A stretch of DNA of 64,000 nucleotides from Drosophila persimilis (lineage: Eukaryota; Arthropoda; Insecta; Diptera; Drosophilidae): contig NW_020825322.1 in NCBI RefSeq assembly GCF_003286085.1, positions 2,294,001 to 2,358,000 of the forward strand, given 5' to 3'. Positions 48,581 to 61,283 of the stretch are shown piece after piece. The translations under genes and the position numbers were made by a program. The notes beneath the pieces were generated by a model, which saw only the letters and a program-made list of their open reading frames with translations, was not told the DNA's origin and did no database searches. The number at the start of each line of letters is the position of its first letter. Positions within the stretch are counted from its first letter, which is position 1.

Positions 48581-51500
48581 AATTGTTTACAGTGTTAGTT
48601 GTGGGAAATACTTTACTGATACTCGTATTTATTATTGTAGGAAAAGTGGAGCAACTATAATTGGACATCATTTCATCAAATCTTGAATTTTAAGCATAAA
48701 ATGTGGTTGCCTTTTCAGTTTTCCGTGAGAGTATCCCCAGAAGATGGACCAACAATACAATTAGGAAACTCAATTAGTAGTAAAAAACACAGAAAACATC
48801 TGGAGGGGGGAGCACACAGCCAAGTACAGCACTTAACTGAAATTGATCTGGTGCAGGGTGCAGGGGGCAGGAGCAAGAGTAAGTAGTTGGAGGAGCAATC
48901 AACTGCAGGAGTGGCGGCAGGACGAGGAGCAGCAGTGGGGGAAAAACCTTTAAATTGAAGTGTTCTCTGGTATCTCGTTCTCTTATTGGTTGCTTCTTTG
49001 ACTAATCCTAATAGCGTCTTTTTATCCGGCTTTTATGCTCGGTATGCATATGGCCAAGAAGCTAGCTACCACCACACATTCGTTCCTTTAACTGAGTTTT
49101 CTAAATGGCTTTTCAATTGCATTTCAGCTTGGGCGCACAGTCAGACAGGGAGAGAACTATCCAACATTTATGTGTTTGTTTATATACATATACATATCTG
49201 TATATCTGTGTACACAACGTTTGCTGGTACAGAATAAAGGTTAAACAGAGCATGACACGTCACCCCTTAACGATGCCATTGAAAATGCTTTAAGGATGGA
49301 AAAAGGCCACAGGACATTGAAGCGTAAAGTCTGAAAAGAAGGCGAAAATATGGGGAAAAACTTGAGAGAGTTATTGGGGGAAAAGTTTGCAAAGAAATCA
49401 GCCACAAATTGAAATTGGAATTGTAGAAATTATAGAAATTATAGAAATTGTGAATAAATTCACGAGGGAAAGAAATCCGCGAGAGAAATCAGCGGGAAAT
49501 CGTAGCGAAAGGAAGAGAGAAAGAGAGACACCTGTCAACTGTCCCATATTTATGTTTCATTTACATTTTTCCAATAAATTGTGCCACCAACAAAAAGAAA
49601 AAAAAACGAGAAAAGAAAACCGAATAAATAAAATTTAATAATTTCAGATTTCAGATTTGGGGTCTTCGCCTCCCCAGACCCCTTGGCTCTTGGGCGCTGG
49701 CTGTGGCACTCATAAATTCCCGTGTGCGTCATGGACAGCCGTCAACTTGTTGCATGTTAGTGTGTCTGAGAGTGTCGTCTCCCCAGCCCCTAGCCCCAGC
49801 CCCAGCCCCCAGCCTCAGGCATCAGCCCCATCCCCAAAGGAAAACTTTTTAATTAAGTTGCCAAATGCTAATTCGTGTTGAAATGAAATGATGATCAAAG
49901 CAGAAGAGGAAGACGAGGAACGAGGGGCGAGAGGCCAGATTCATACTCGTACAAAGAATATGGAGAGGAAAATCACAATTTATGCGAGTCTCCGCTAATG
50001 GGAGGGAGGGGCCGCCACTAGGGCGCAGGGCGACATGCAAATCGAAAGGCAGAAGTTGGCCAAGATTTACGATCAATTTATATATGTATATATTTGCTGT
50101 ACCTCCCCGCACTGAGAACATAAATAGTTCTGGACCATAAATATTTTGAAAATTTTCCAAAAACAGTTGTAAATTAAACACTGAAATATGTTTGGGCGCC
50201 CTCTCTTCTATGGCCCGTGGGCCGTGGCCAGTGGGCAGTGGGCAGGTTGATTTATTCGCTTTTCATTTTGTATTCCTAATGGAAATTTACTTCGCACATC
50301 ATTTCAGTCTCAATCTCTCAGTATTTTGCGTATACAATACATTCAGTAAATGGTCGATTTTTTTATGGGCATTTTGGGGCATTGATGGACATGTGGCTGG
50401 TAAATTTCGAATCACTGGAGAACTGGAAGTGGATCCAAAGATGTTATGGAATTAGTCCGGTGTGTCTTTGACATGGTCCCAGCGACCAGCGACTTGTATT
50501 TTGTTTTTGCATTCGTGGGAGCGAACCTCTGTTTCAGTCGCGAGCCGACTAGCTGTGCACACGGCATGTCTGTTGTTTCCGATGCCACTCAGGCCCTTAG
50601 ATTCTTCCTTCGAGCAATTGAGTATTTAGAAGTGGACTTTCAGCAGCCTTTTGGAACCCATCCTGTGGCTCGTTCTTATAATAACAGGATCTGTTCCCAA
50701 CTAGTGCCAAGTATGTTACCAAAAAAGATTAATTAATGATTAATTTAAAAAATAAAGTCTGAATTATATTGCGTTTGGTATTTTACTTATAGGAAAAAAC
50801 CAGCGTTTTTCTATTGAAATTTCGTTTTTTTCTTTAACCCGTAAAAAGTGCGAAACAAATATTTGTTTTTGATTAAATGGCAAACAAAAATTGATTTATT
50901 GAGCGAATATAAATTTGCGAAATCCGCGTCGCTAATCGAGCATCAAAGGGCCACGTCATGTGGCAGCGATGCTGGATGCTGAAGACTAGACCTTGGAATT
51001 TGTACAGTGGATTGAATTGGGGAATACAGATGTGAGAGACGATAGTTTTTATTTACTTTCCCTGAGTTTGCACTCTGTGTAAGGCACTTGACTGGCAATC
51101 AAATCCTTGCATCCTGCATCCTGCTTCCTGCCTCCTGCATCTTGCAGCCCATCTACAAGTAGGTCGTTTTATCTTCGAATTTCCATTTTAGTTTTAAATT
51201 GCAAATAAATTTTATTATCCAACACGTCCCCCTGCCCCTCCCCCTTTGGCTTGCCCACAAGGTAAACATTTTAAATTGCAATTGCATAATATTTTTCTCA
51301 CTCTCTCTCCCTTTCTCTCTCCCACACTGTTATTAAGAGCCGCCCTGTACGATCCCGTGTTGACACTTGGCTGGGATTGTACTGCGATGAACACATTTTG
51401 TAGCTTAGTCAGGGCTCAGTGGAAAGTTATGTGTAAATTAAATTGTTATAAATTGCAGCTTAGCATTCGCAAGAGATGAAAATGGAGAGTCAGAGGGAGA

Positions 51501-51860
51501 TAGATGGATGCATACATACATATATCTGTGGCTGGGCTGAATGAAATATTTCAATCAGAAAAAGTTAAACGAAATATCCTTAGGCCACAAAATATAGACA
51601 CAGATTCAATGGGTTACACATGCATGAGCAGAGGAGAGGACTGACTGTCGGCTGGTTAGCGGGAGCGGGGGGGCGGGAGGAGAAGGCATTCCCAAAGGGG
51701 CAGGGGGGGGGGATTGGGGAAGGGTAAACTTTCATCGGGTTTATTGCATAAAATTTGTTCAACTGTTGCGAAACAAATTGCCATGGCAAAGGCTTAAGGG
51801 CTCCTTCTCGTATTCATCCTTCCCGTGCAACCCATTTTCATGGCTGATGGTCCTGGACGC

Positions 51861-51886
51861 GGGGGGGGGGGGGGGGGGGGGGGGGG
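51861..51886 (+). repeat. Homopolymer of 26 G
   Basis: An uninterrupted G run, unusually long for a fly genome. The exact length may be an assembly approximation. Confidence 0.8.
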
Positions 51887-52086
51887 CAAGGGAACTGCCA
51901 ATACAGACAATATTCCCTCGTTTCGTTTCTTTTTTTGGGGAATATCTCGCATGCATTCATGCGCTACGGCTACAGCTACAGCTACGGTTCTCTTTCTTTG
52001 TGAGGTTCCTCAAGCCCGAAACTCAAGATCCCAGTGTGGCAAGAGCTCGTCATTAACAACGCCCCGATGAATGTGGCAGGATATGT

Positions 52087-52123
52087 GAGGGTAGGGAGGG
52101 TAGGGAGGGTAGTGAGGGTAGGC
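52087..52123 (+). repeat. G-rich tandem repeat (AGGGTAGGG type)
   Basis: Four short units of GAGGGTAGG. The repeated G3 runs could form a quadruplex. Confidence 0.75.
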
Positions 52124-55100
52124 TCCACAATCACAGGCCCACAGGCACACAGAAACAGTCCCCGTTGGTACAGTCAAAGACCAAGAGCTCCGGGGATATT
52201 CAGTACGAGTAGATGCTAAGCGTATTAAAAAAGACTGCCACGAGGCTAATACTCGCACCGCAACATGCCGCGAAGGAGAGCCAGCGGGGACGTGGCATTA
52301 ACCGCAGGAACCAGGCTGTAAGAGACAGACTCTGACAGAACAATAGGGCCAGAGATGGCGATGGAGATGGTATGTTGAGTATTAACCGCCATAAAGCGGC
52401 CCTCCAGTCGGAGAATGCGACGAGAGTAAGTAACAGGCATCTTCAAAGTGGAATTAAAATACACACATCTCTCATTCGGATTTTGAGTTTGTATTATTAT
52501 TTTAAAGGCGTTGGAATTGCCCTAAGACTTTGTTTTCACACGCAGACAGCAGTCGCTGGGAGAGGACTCAATGAAATCCGATACCGAAAGGTAGCTAAAG
52601 GCTGAAGAAAGACACTGCTATACTGGTACTCCGAGGGCTTATCCCTCAACACACACTCCACGATGCTTAAACAGCCAGCCAAAGACAAATCAAACGCTCT
52701 AAGACAGCTCAAAACTGGCTTCCAAATCGAATTTTGGTCTGAAGTAGCGATTGACTTTCACTGAAGCATCCTGTATATTTGTGCGGAAAGTGCTCTTGAG
52801 CCACACACACACAAAATTTAATCATCCTTAAGAGATGACAACCCTTTGAAGAAGGAGCAGCTGCCCCAGCTACCCCCGTCAAGCCATTGATTACACTTGA
52901 TTGGCCGTTCGAGCGCCGACGAGCGGCGACGAGTACTGGTCGAGTAGTGGTAGTGTCCTTTGTCCCCCTTTCGGACGGCAAGCAAATGCAATTAGTTAAT
53001 TCAATAGCTATAATTTCATTTGGAACTTTATAAGCCATAATTTGCGTTGTCTGTGGCGTTCGTTCATGGGTTCTGGGGTCTGGGGTCTTGGATCAACAAC
53101 CCACTTATGCACGTAAGTATGAGCATGTTCCCCTCTCATTGGCAATTAAACTAATGCCAATTTGTTGAACACACCAGGATGACGCTTAATGCCACGAATG
53201 GGGGCATCTACACTGTCCATTGGTCATTGGGTTTAATGGCAATTGGATCTATCCGTTATTAGTGCATACACATACCCCGCACAGTTGTAGATACATTTTG
53301 TCACAGCTAATTGGATGTCCGGGTGCAAAAATAAACATACCTGAAAATGAAAGAGAAAGACACACACATTAGCTATAGATATAGTGGATATAGTAGGTCG
53401 ATACTCGTTTATAGACACGTGAGAGTGTAGTAGTTATGCGGTTGGATCACACATTTTCGGGATTTTTAATTAGTGGCAAAGTGTAAAATAATTAGGTGAC
53501 AAATTGATGGGTTTTGCCCATTTTTCTGGCAACATTCTGTGAGATCAAAGCATGTGACTCGGAGCAGGCTCTTCAGGGAGGGAGGAACCAACAAGCAGCC
53601 AACAGATGGAGCCAATAAAATGATGGGCTTTATCACTCGATTCGTAGATGGTTTCTATGTTCTGGTGTCATCAAAATTGACAAATGAATGAGCTAAATGT
53701 ATTTAAATAAACCCCACATTTGCAGGTGGCAATAGTTGGATGGCTAGAGATCGACTGGCACCTGATTGTACCTTAGGGGTTTGATCGTGATCGTGAGAAT
53801 TCTTGTGACGCCGTCACAGCATCTGCTCTCTGTCGAGGACCATCCGTCTCTAAAACGTAAACGTAAAATGTTTGCCATCTCTTTCTAGCGCTTGTCGCTC
53901 TTCGAGCAGGGAGAGCGTGGATGGTCCTCGCCACAGCGCACGACGTCACCTTATTACTAAATTCAACTTGTGCTTGAGGACACCATTTTTTTCAGTCTAT
54001 TGTACATTCTATCTACAGCCTACTTTTCTTGCTCTCCCTTTCCCCGGCTATTAGCAACACTTTACTGTGGCTCTTTTTTTCTACGGCTGATATGTGATCC
54101 ATCTTCATTTTTGCGTTTCATTTCATTTAAGCTGAGGCTGAAGCTGCCAATACGCAATTTGAAAGGCAAGTGCTGCTGGAAGGCAGTAGGCGGCAGCAGC
54201 AGGACACACCGACAAAGGACCTTTCACTGGCAAAAAGGCTCCTCAACCCATCTGTATCTGTATCGGTATCTGTGTGTGTGTGTATGTGGGCGTTTCTTAT
54301 AGTGTGAGTGCTCTTGGTTTCTTTCTCATTTTGGCATTACAAAAACACCTTTACGCATTTTTGTTGTTTTTTTTTTGACTCGACACGCTTTTGCTCTTGT
54401 GAAAGGGACCAACCTACAGCCCTCTCCTTACCTCCAGCCAGCATCTTCCGCCTCTTAGTAACTCGAGCAGCCCCGTGTTCTTGGGAGACTCTCAGTGGCA
54501 GGATGGTGGTGAGGCAGTCAAGCCGTGTGGGTGGGGGATGGGGGGCATGTGTAAAATGGAAATGCCCTCAAGGCGAGGCGGCGCTCTGCTTTCCAGCTGT
54601 CGCCCATTTTTGCCAAATGCAATGCCAACGTTTTTTGAAAAATCATCTTCAACATCCTGCCACATCCTCCACTTTCACTGGAGGCACCTGCTAAGCGCCT
54701 AATGATGCTTATTTCGGGCGTGGCACACAAAGTGGATGGAGGGAGAATGGAGTAGAATATTTTGTATACTTTATTAGTTTGCCAGGGCCGAAACGAAACG
54801 AAACGAAACCAGAAAAGAAATTGTTTTAAATTAATTTGCATGCCAAGACGCACAGAAGCCAAGCAACTCTGGAAGTGGGGAAGTGCTGGCAACAAAGGAC
54901 AGGAGGGAGAAGGCAGAGGGGAGAAACCGAGCTGGAACTTGGCTCATTAAGAATTTCACCCCTGGGAATGGCAGGGAGCTCTCATCCTCACTCTGTGCCT
55001 CACTCTTCCGGGGGCAGCCATTCAGTTGGGGAATCTTTTTGGGAACAAGTTTGGAATGATTATCCGCCGCATTATATAGCTACGATCTCCGAGGAAACCT

Positions 55101-55152
55101 CTAAGAAAACAAATTGGAAATCAAAGAGTTTGCTCTAAATCGAACAAATAAT

Positions 55153-55450
55153 ACACTCAGAGAAAAATTACAAGCCATATTCGATTTTAAGTGAAATTAA
55201 TTGAAATTCCCTTGTATTTAAACATAAATGTATTGAAAAGTATATTTAATCACTTAACAATAAAAAAAATATATTTATTTTTGTAATTTGTAATTTGTAG
55301 GAAATATATATTAATTTCAAGCAAGAATTATATTTTCGAATATTTTCATATTTATGCCAAAATGTAAGTTAACACTTTTTTGTATTGAAATCCAATTTAA
55401 AATATTTAAAACATAATTTAATTGAATAGAAAAAATAAAAAATAATATTT
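55153..55450. other. AT-rich block opened by ACACTCAGAGAAAAA
   Basis: Same 15-mer (55153-55167) and same arrangement as at 38755. No gene. Confidence 0.6.
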
Positions 55451-58400
55451 CTTCGAACTAGAAAATGTGCATTTGCTCCTTCTGGAGCTGGGCTTTATAG
55501 CAAATATAGAGCATCAGAGTGTGCGCGGCATTTTCCCAGCCATGAATTTTGTTTCGTTTCGGGGCTTCCACATTCCACCTTTCGAAGCCAAAATTATGCA
55601 CCAACAACCACAGGGTGGGGCGGGAAGAAAATCCGGGGAAAATGGAGGAAAGCAAAGCCAAAGAAGGGAAAAGTAAAGAAGCACAAGGAATACTTTAATC
55701 CTATTGACGTTTAATCAAGAGTGAGGCAGGAAATGAGGGGCATCGAATGGGATGGGGACACAAAGAAAACCGTCTTACGGGCAATTACCAGCCAAAAAAA
55801 AAGGAGAACAAAATAACAGCCAGAAATCGTTTATAAATTTTCCTGTTGAATTTTCAATTGGCCCATGAATTTCCATTTCAACGCGACCGAGGCGACAGAA
55901 AGGGGGGGTGGGGGTGTGGCGAACAGACACCAAAATTGTTTACCTTGCGACCTTCTCGATTCTCGAGCTGTAACCTGTTGATGGAAGCCCAAGCCCGAGC
56001 CACAATAAGCCCAGGCGGGGCAGGTGGGGAGGGGGCAGGGGGGAGGGGGGGGCAATATTTAAAGCGCTTAATAAATAATCACATTTGCATTTTCACTTGT
56101 TGATTTTTCGGTTGCCAGCAGAGACAAGCCAAAATTCTCCGAGTGCCGGCAATTTTTCTGCTGACTTTTGGATAACTTTTGGGGAGCACCAGCGAGCTTG
56201 GAGGAGACAGCGCCAGAGCCGGAGGACATTGAAATTAGCCAGGCACTCCAAGCATGTCCCCAATCCTCCTGCCCTGTCCTGTACCCCGCACTGAGTGCAT
56301 TTTGTGCCTTGTCATTGGGAGGCTAAATAAATTGAAATTAGACGATGTCAGCACAAAAAGCCAAAAGTGGCCAACGAGGCAGCAGGGATACAGCAGAGAG
56401 CAGGCAGAGAGACAGCTGGATGACAGGAGTGGACTGTGGGTGGAGCCCTAGAGACCGACAAGTGGTAGTCACAACATTGACTGGGCGTTTTCCGATACCC
56501 ACAACCCACAACCCCAACCCAACCCACACACACAGGAGTCCTTCCTGCGGCTAGTTGTGGCTTCCACGGGCAAAAATTGCCGCTCAGATTCTGTTTTCGA
56601 AAGTGAAAATGGGAAATTTCACAGTGATTTGATGGCGATAATGGATCGTGGCTGGATAATCAAAGCAATATTCAGATGGAAAGTCTGCTCTGCAGAATAA
56701 TCTAATTAGATTTTTAAATTTAAGCCAATAGCAAACATCGGTGCAAATACCGAGAGTGGAAATTGACTCTAAGATATGTAAGATATTTATTTTAAAATAC
56801 AATTTTCGTATTTTTATTTTGATTGATTCCTAGTGTTTCCGGTGAAGAAGAAGATACTATGGACAGCTGCTTTGGGAAAGCCAGATGAAGAAAAAGAGCA
56901 GCTGCTTTCCAGTAAACAAAGCATAAACAGCTGATGCAATCATCAAAGCAACTCTGTGTGTTTGCGCTTAACAGCACCTTGTTATTATGTTTCGTTCCGA
57001 CAAATTACCGGCCTTCGAGAAAGCAGTTTTTTTTAAATCAAAGTGAATAAAAAAGGGAATTTAAAACCAAATATTTATCATAATTAAAATGTGTACTATG
57101 CTATTTATCTCTGTGTGGACATATGGCAGGGTTTCACCAAAGTTTTCTTTTTCGTTTGGCTTTCCATACATTCCTCCTTTGATTCTCTGGTTGCTGCTGC
57201 TGTTTTTTGTTAATTTCTTGGCTTAAACTCTCTCGGTGCCATTTCATTAATTTCCTGATCTATCTTCATATTTATCTTTGTGCTTTCCAAAGTTCCAGGA
57301 CCAACTGGAAGTTGACTTAATCTACAAAAACTTTTTCGTTTCTTCAATTTGCGAACAGAGACCTCCCTCCACTCACCACTCCGCCAGTCATCAGCTTTTC
57401 TGGGGAAAATGGAAAGGCAGAAATTAAGTTATGGAGGGGGGCGGCAGGGTAAAATGCGTTTAATTGTGGGTAACAATGGGCGACGCGTCGACAGCGTTTT
57501 TCTTGGCCCCAGCCAGCACCTGTGGCATAAATTGTTGGCCCGATTCCCAATGATCCCGCCTGTCCCCTCCGCACACACTGCCGCCCTTCTGGGCTCCCAG
57601 TGGCTGTGGGGGAGTCCCTGCCTGCATGATGTTTGTACATGGGCAGATTTATGCTGAGTATGCGTAACATTTGCCTGGCAATATTTCGGCAGCGACAGCA
57701 TTTTTCCCCACTTTCTGTCCGACCAAAAAATTCCCCAGTCCCTCCCCCTCTCTGCCTCTCTGTCTGGTGGGGGCTTTGGGCTCCTCGTTTTGCCATTACC
57801 TCATCTTGGGTCTTCTCCAGCAAAAGCCAAACATTAAATCACTTAAAATGCCAGTCCAAGCCCTGGACAAACACAGACTGAGAGAGAGTGAAAAGAACGC
57901 GGGAAAGCCGCGTGAGTGAGTGAGTGGGGAAGCGGACGAGGAGGAGAAAAATGAGTGGGGCAAATAAGGAACAGAGGAAGTGGAAGTCCAAAAACGAGAG
58001 TAGATGGAGGCAGAGGCAGAGCCAGCGACAGAGGAGAGCAGACGACCAAGGGGTCTGCGGTTTTGACTGGCGCTAAGAGCTTCTGGAATTTTAGCACCCC
58101 TCAAGTCTCCATCTCTCTTCCCTCCCCCTCTCTTTCTCTATATACATACGTGCACATCCGTCAAGTGGGGTCTCCACTGTGTTGTACTATTTTGTGCGCA
58201 CAAAATGTTTTTGTCCTGCCATTTTGACATTCAACGATGATGGCATTTTCATAATAATAAGCAGTTCCGTTCCTCTTCAGTCTTAGGATTTCTGTTGCAT
58301 TCCTCCTCACTCTCTCCCTCTCTCGGACTCGGGCAAGTGAGAATAACGGTAATTTGTTGAAATTCCATTCGATGGAATGGAAAATGGAATGAGATTTCGT

Positions 58401-58739
58401 GCACTTTTGCTCATTTTCTATGCCTGGGGGCAATGATTCAAGTAAATGCAGTTTAACATCAATTATGAACCGGTTCAAAATTTTTTGGGAATTGAATGTC
58501 TTGATGAGAACTCACAAAATTTGTTGCCGTATGCATAAATGCCTCTAACAGTCCCGACCTCAATCCGTTAGGAAATTTCTAAGCCCAAAAAAGGGAAGTG
58601 GAAGCCAAAAACTACGCTTGAGTTAGGGGAAATCATAGAAGAAGTTTGGTCTGAGGATATAACGGATGAATATCTATAAGCTTTATACGATTCGATGCCC
58701 AATAAAAGCCAAGGGCGATACCAAAAATATTAATTAATT

Positions 58740-59400
58740 CAAATTTAACAAAAAAAATGATGCAATAATACTATTTATTGTAAGTTAATAGAAAACAAAA
58801 TAACATATTGGAAAAAATTTAGTTTTTGTTGAATAAATCGTTTCTATAATTATACTGAATTTTTTTTCTTCGTTTAATCAAATTCAAACTCAATGACCGA
58901 AAAAAATGTTAGTTGGAAACATTGTTTTTTTTATAATTTTATGAATATGAACTCAAACAATTTAGTATGTGGTTTTGTTTGGAATTGATTTAATATTGAC
59001 AGAAAACAAAATTTAGACGAATCGAATAGCATTTGGGAAAACCCCACGCGGGAGAAGTCAAAAATGCATAAAATATCAGAGTGCGTATTTTTTTGTCGCT
59101 GAGTTTACGAATCAAAACCGAAAACGCATAATCAATATTTTACTTTATTTTTTAATTATAGAAACACTTGGCCTCCGAGCACTATTACTTTTAATATAAA
59201 ATATAATACTGATAATATAATAATAATATAATTAAATTAATAATAAATTAATATGCAATTAAAAAAATTTAAAAAAAATCTTTCACTTTGATTTTGAAAT
59301 GATTATTTTTAAATGATATAAAATCAATATTTAATAAGTAAAAAATAATTAAAACATATTATTAAGGTCCATTGAATATATTATTTTCATTCTACAGTTT
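58740..59400. other. AT-rich block
   Basis: About 0.65 kb dominated by A/T runs, about 0.7 kb upstream of the Integrator gene. No gene. Confidence 0.7.
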
Positions 59401-59958
59401 TGGGATCCTATTAGATTCACAGATTTCAATTCGTACCTATTATTCCGAAATCGTAGCCGCAAACAATGGCGAAAATCGGAGCATGGCTATAATAATACAA
59501 AATAAATCTATAAAGTTTGCATCATCATTTATATTTGTTTATCATTCGTCGCCCAATTGACGCTTTCAAGCGCTAAAACGAATTTCTTCTTCATCTGCAT
59601 AATAATAATTGACCTAAGAATTATTTTCTGGCGAAAAGTCTTTGTCGTATGCTTAATATTTTCAGCACCACTTAGCCACAATTTTGAGCAATGGGATTCT
59701 GGGACGGACTTAGCAGCGGTCAGAGACGCATCAGAGGTAAAAAGAGAATTGAAACGCCGCGCGCGTCCCTCATACAACATCTCGGTATTGCTTAGTCTTT
59801 GGTAGAAGTGTTTACCAATGAGTGGAAAAAAGATTCAACAAAATGTTTAGTTTAAATAACGTTCTGTTTCTTTTTTACTTGGCCATTCGTTTGCGCTTCG
59901 AAGCTGCGCTAAACCTTTTCAGAAATACCCTACTTTTCGATGAGGCATCAAGCGGGGG

Positions 59959-59966
59959 TATCGATA
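59959..59966 (+). promoter_or_regulatory. DRE element upstream of IntS15
   Basis: TATCGATA, the palindromic Drosophila DNA replication-related element bound by DREF, lies about 100 nt before the start codon. It is typical of TATA-less housekeeping promoters, which fits a general transcription gene. Confidence 0.6.
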
Positions 59967-60064
59967 AGAGTCCATCGAAATGAATGGCAACGCCACGTGC
60001 TAAAAACTTGTAGAGCAAATCAAAAACTCGTGTATTTAAAGTACCATCGAATATTGTTTCAAAG

Positions 60065-61238
60065 ATGTCTTCGTCAGTGGCGGCCCGCGGCAAGGCCTCT
60101 CGTTTGAATCCGAGCTTGAAGCCGGAAAACTTTCCAAAATGCGCTTCCGAGGCACTTATTCTGTTGGGTATGTACAGGCAGCACGTGGATCAGTGGAGGT
60201 TATTTGAAGCCTATTGCAATTAACTTTTTGTTGGCAGAAACTCTTTTGGTTGGCCGAAATACACAAGATCTGGTAATCAAAATCGTTTCGGAAAATATTT
60301 TCCTGGAGCGGATCAATGATGGAGGCGGACGCGCGCCCCAGATGGCGTTCATGCAAGAGTATCAATTGACGGTTGCGCTCATTGAGTTCTTCTCGAAGCC
60401 AGGACCACGACGGGATGACATTTTTCATGCACTCTTTGGCAGCAAGCTATCACCGCGACGCAGCAGCCAGCTCGTCAAGCTAGTAAGCACTGCCGTGTCG
60501 GCATCAGTGGTCCCAGTGCTCACCGCGGCCGGCGCCTGGCTGCAACAAGTCGGCTACAAGAGCACACTGAGCCAGGAAGTTACCAAACAAATTGCCGCTG
60601 ATTTCACATTGCACTCGCTACCTGCAAGGGAGAAACTGGAGCAATTGTCCATGATTGTCCCGCACTTTGCAGCTAGGTTTATGGTTGCTGTGGCCGATCT
60701 CTACCTTAATGAGAAGCGATCGGCCGGCCTAACACCGCCGCCGGAGGCTCTTTTAGATGTCTTTACCGAATGGATGACTGAGAACCCAACCGTCATATGC
60801 CAGGCTCCTCCGCCTGGCGTGGGGCTGCCAGCCGGTGCCACTCCAGGGCCATTCGTCAACCCCTTGGCTAGCCTCCTGCGATGGACAGTACTGGCGCCAT
60901 TGGTCTCCCAGGGAGCCGCCTACAGCAAGCTGCATTTATCTCTCCTGACAACGATCCAGCAAGTGGCAACCGTAAACAAGAAGACCGTTCTACCCAACAG
61001 GGAGCTGATGCAGATTGTCAAGTCTTTGCAGAGCTACTGCGCTCGATTGCGTGCACGGAAAGTGAAGCCAGAACACGATGACGCTTATCAAAGATCCATG
61101 GCACGGTTCGCCCAAGCAGTGCAGATCGCCCTTTGCTCCAAGTGCATAGCCAATCGGTATCCGCTGCTAGCTGCAGTGAAGTTATTGCCACCCTTCAAGC
61201 TCATGAGCATCGTTATAAGTTCTCAGAAAAGGCGGTAG
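60065..61238 (+). CDS. IntS15: Integrator complex subunit 15 (C7orf26 family)
   Basis: Two exons: 60065-60167 and 60238-61238, joined across a 70-bp intron with GTATGT at 60168 and TTGGCAG ending at 60237. The frame is kept across the join (G|AA gives Glu35). The 367-residue product resembles human INTS15 throughout: QEYQLTVALIEFF (74-86, human LQELQLLEI), LVKLVSTAVSASVVPVLTAAG (113-133), FAARFMVAVADLY (178-190), LLRWTVLAPL (247-256) and YSKLHLSLL (263-271), then an end close to human LPHNNLLQLVIS. Human INTS15 is about 449 residues; here its proline-rich tail is missing. INTS15 is a helical-repeat Integrator subunit of the INTS10/13/14 module, acting in the nucleus on RNA polymerase II termination and snRNA processing. 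Start chosen: first ATG after the DRE, giving a plausible N-terminus. No breaks seen. Confidence 0.9.
60168..60237 (+). other. Intron of IntS15
   Basis: 70 bp, GTATGT donor, TTGGCAG acceptor, typical fly intron length. Reading through it would meet a stop, and splicing restores the family frame. Confidence 0.85.
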
Positions 61239-61277
61239 GTGTTTCACCCCTTTGTTTCTCAGCTGGAAAAGTTTCTG

Positions 61278-61283
61278 AATAAA
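61278..61283 (+). terminator. Polyadenylation signal of IntS15
   Basis: AATAAA 40 nt after the stop codon. Confidence 0.7.

Larger units (their letters stand above)
48581..60064. other. Non-coding stretch, few low-confidence open frames
   Basis: Contains a CCCAGC run (about 49785-49813), AT-rich blocks (about 55140-55450 and 58740-59400), a 26-base G run (51861-51886), a G-rich AGGGT repeat (52087-52123) and many short repeats. The frame 50446-50736 (96 codons, ATG start) has a mixed composition but no recognised domain. The 159-codon minus frame at 57344-57823 looks like chance. Confidence 0.45.

Noticed and set aside
57344..57823. 159-codon minus-strand frame
   Set aside because: Uneven composition with no motif, and overlapping open frames of similar length on the other strand.
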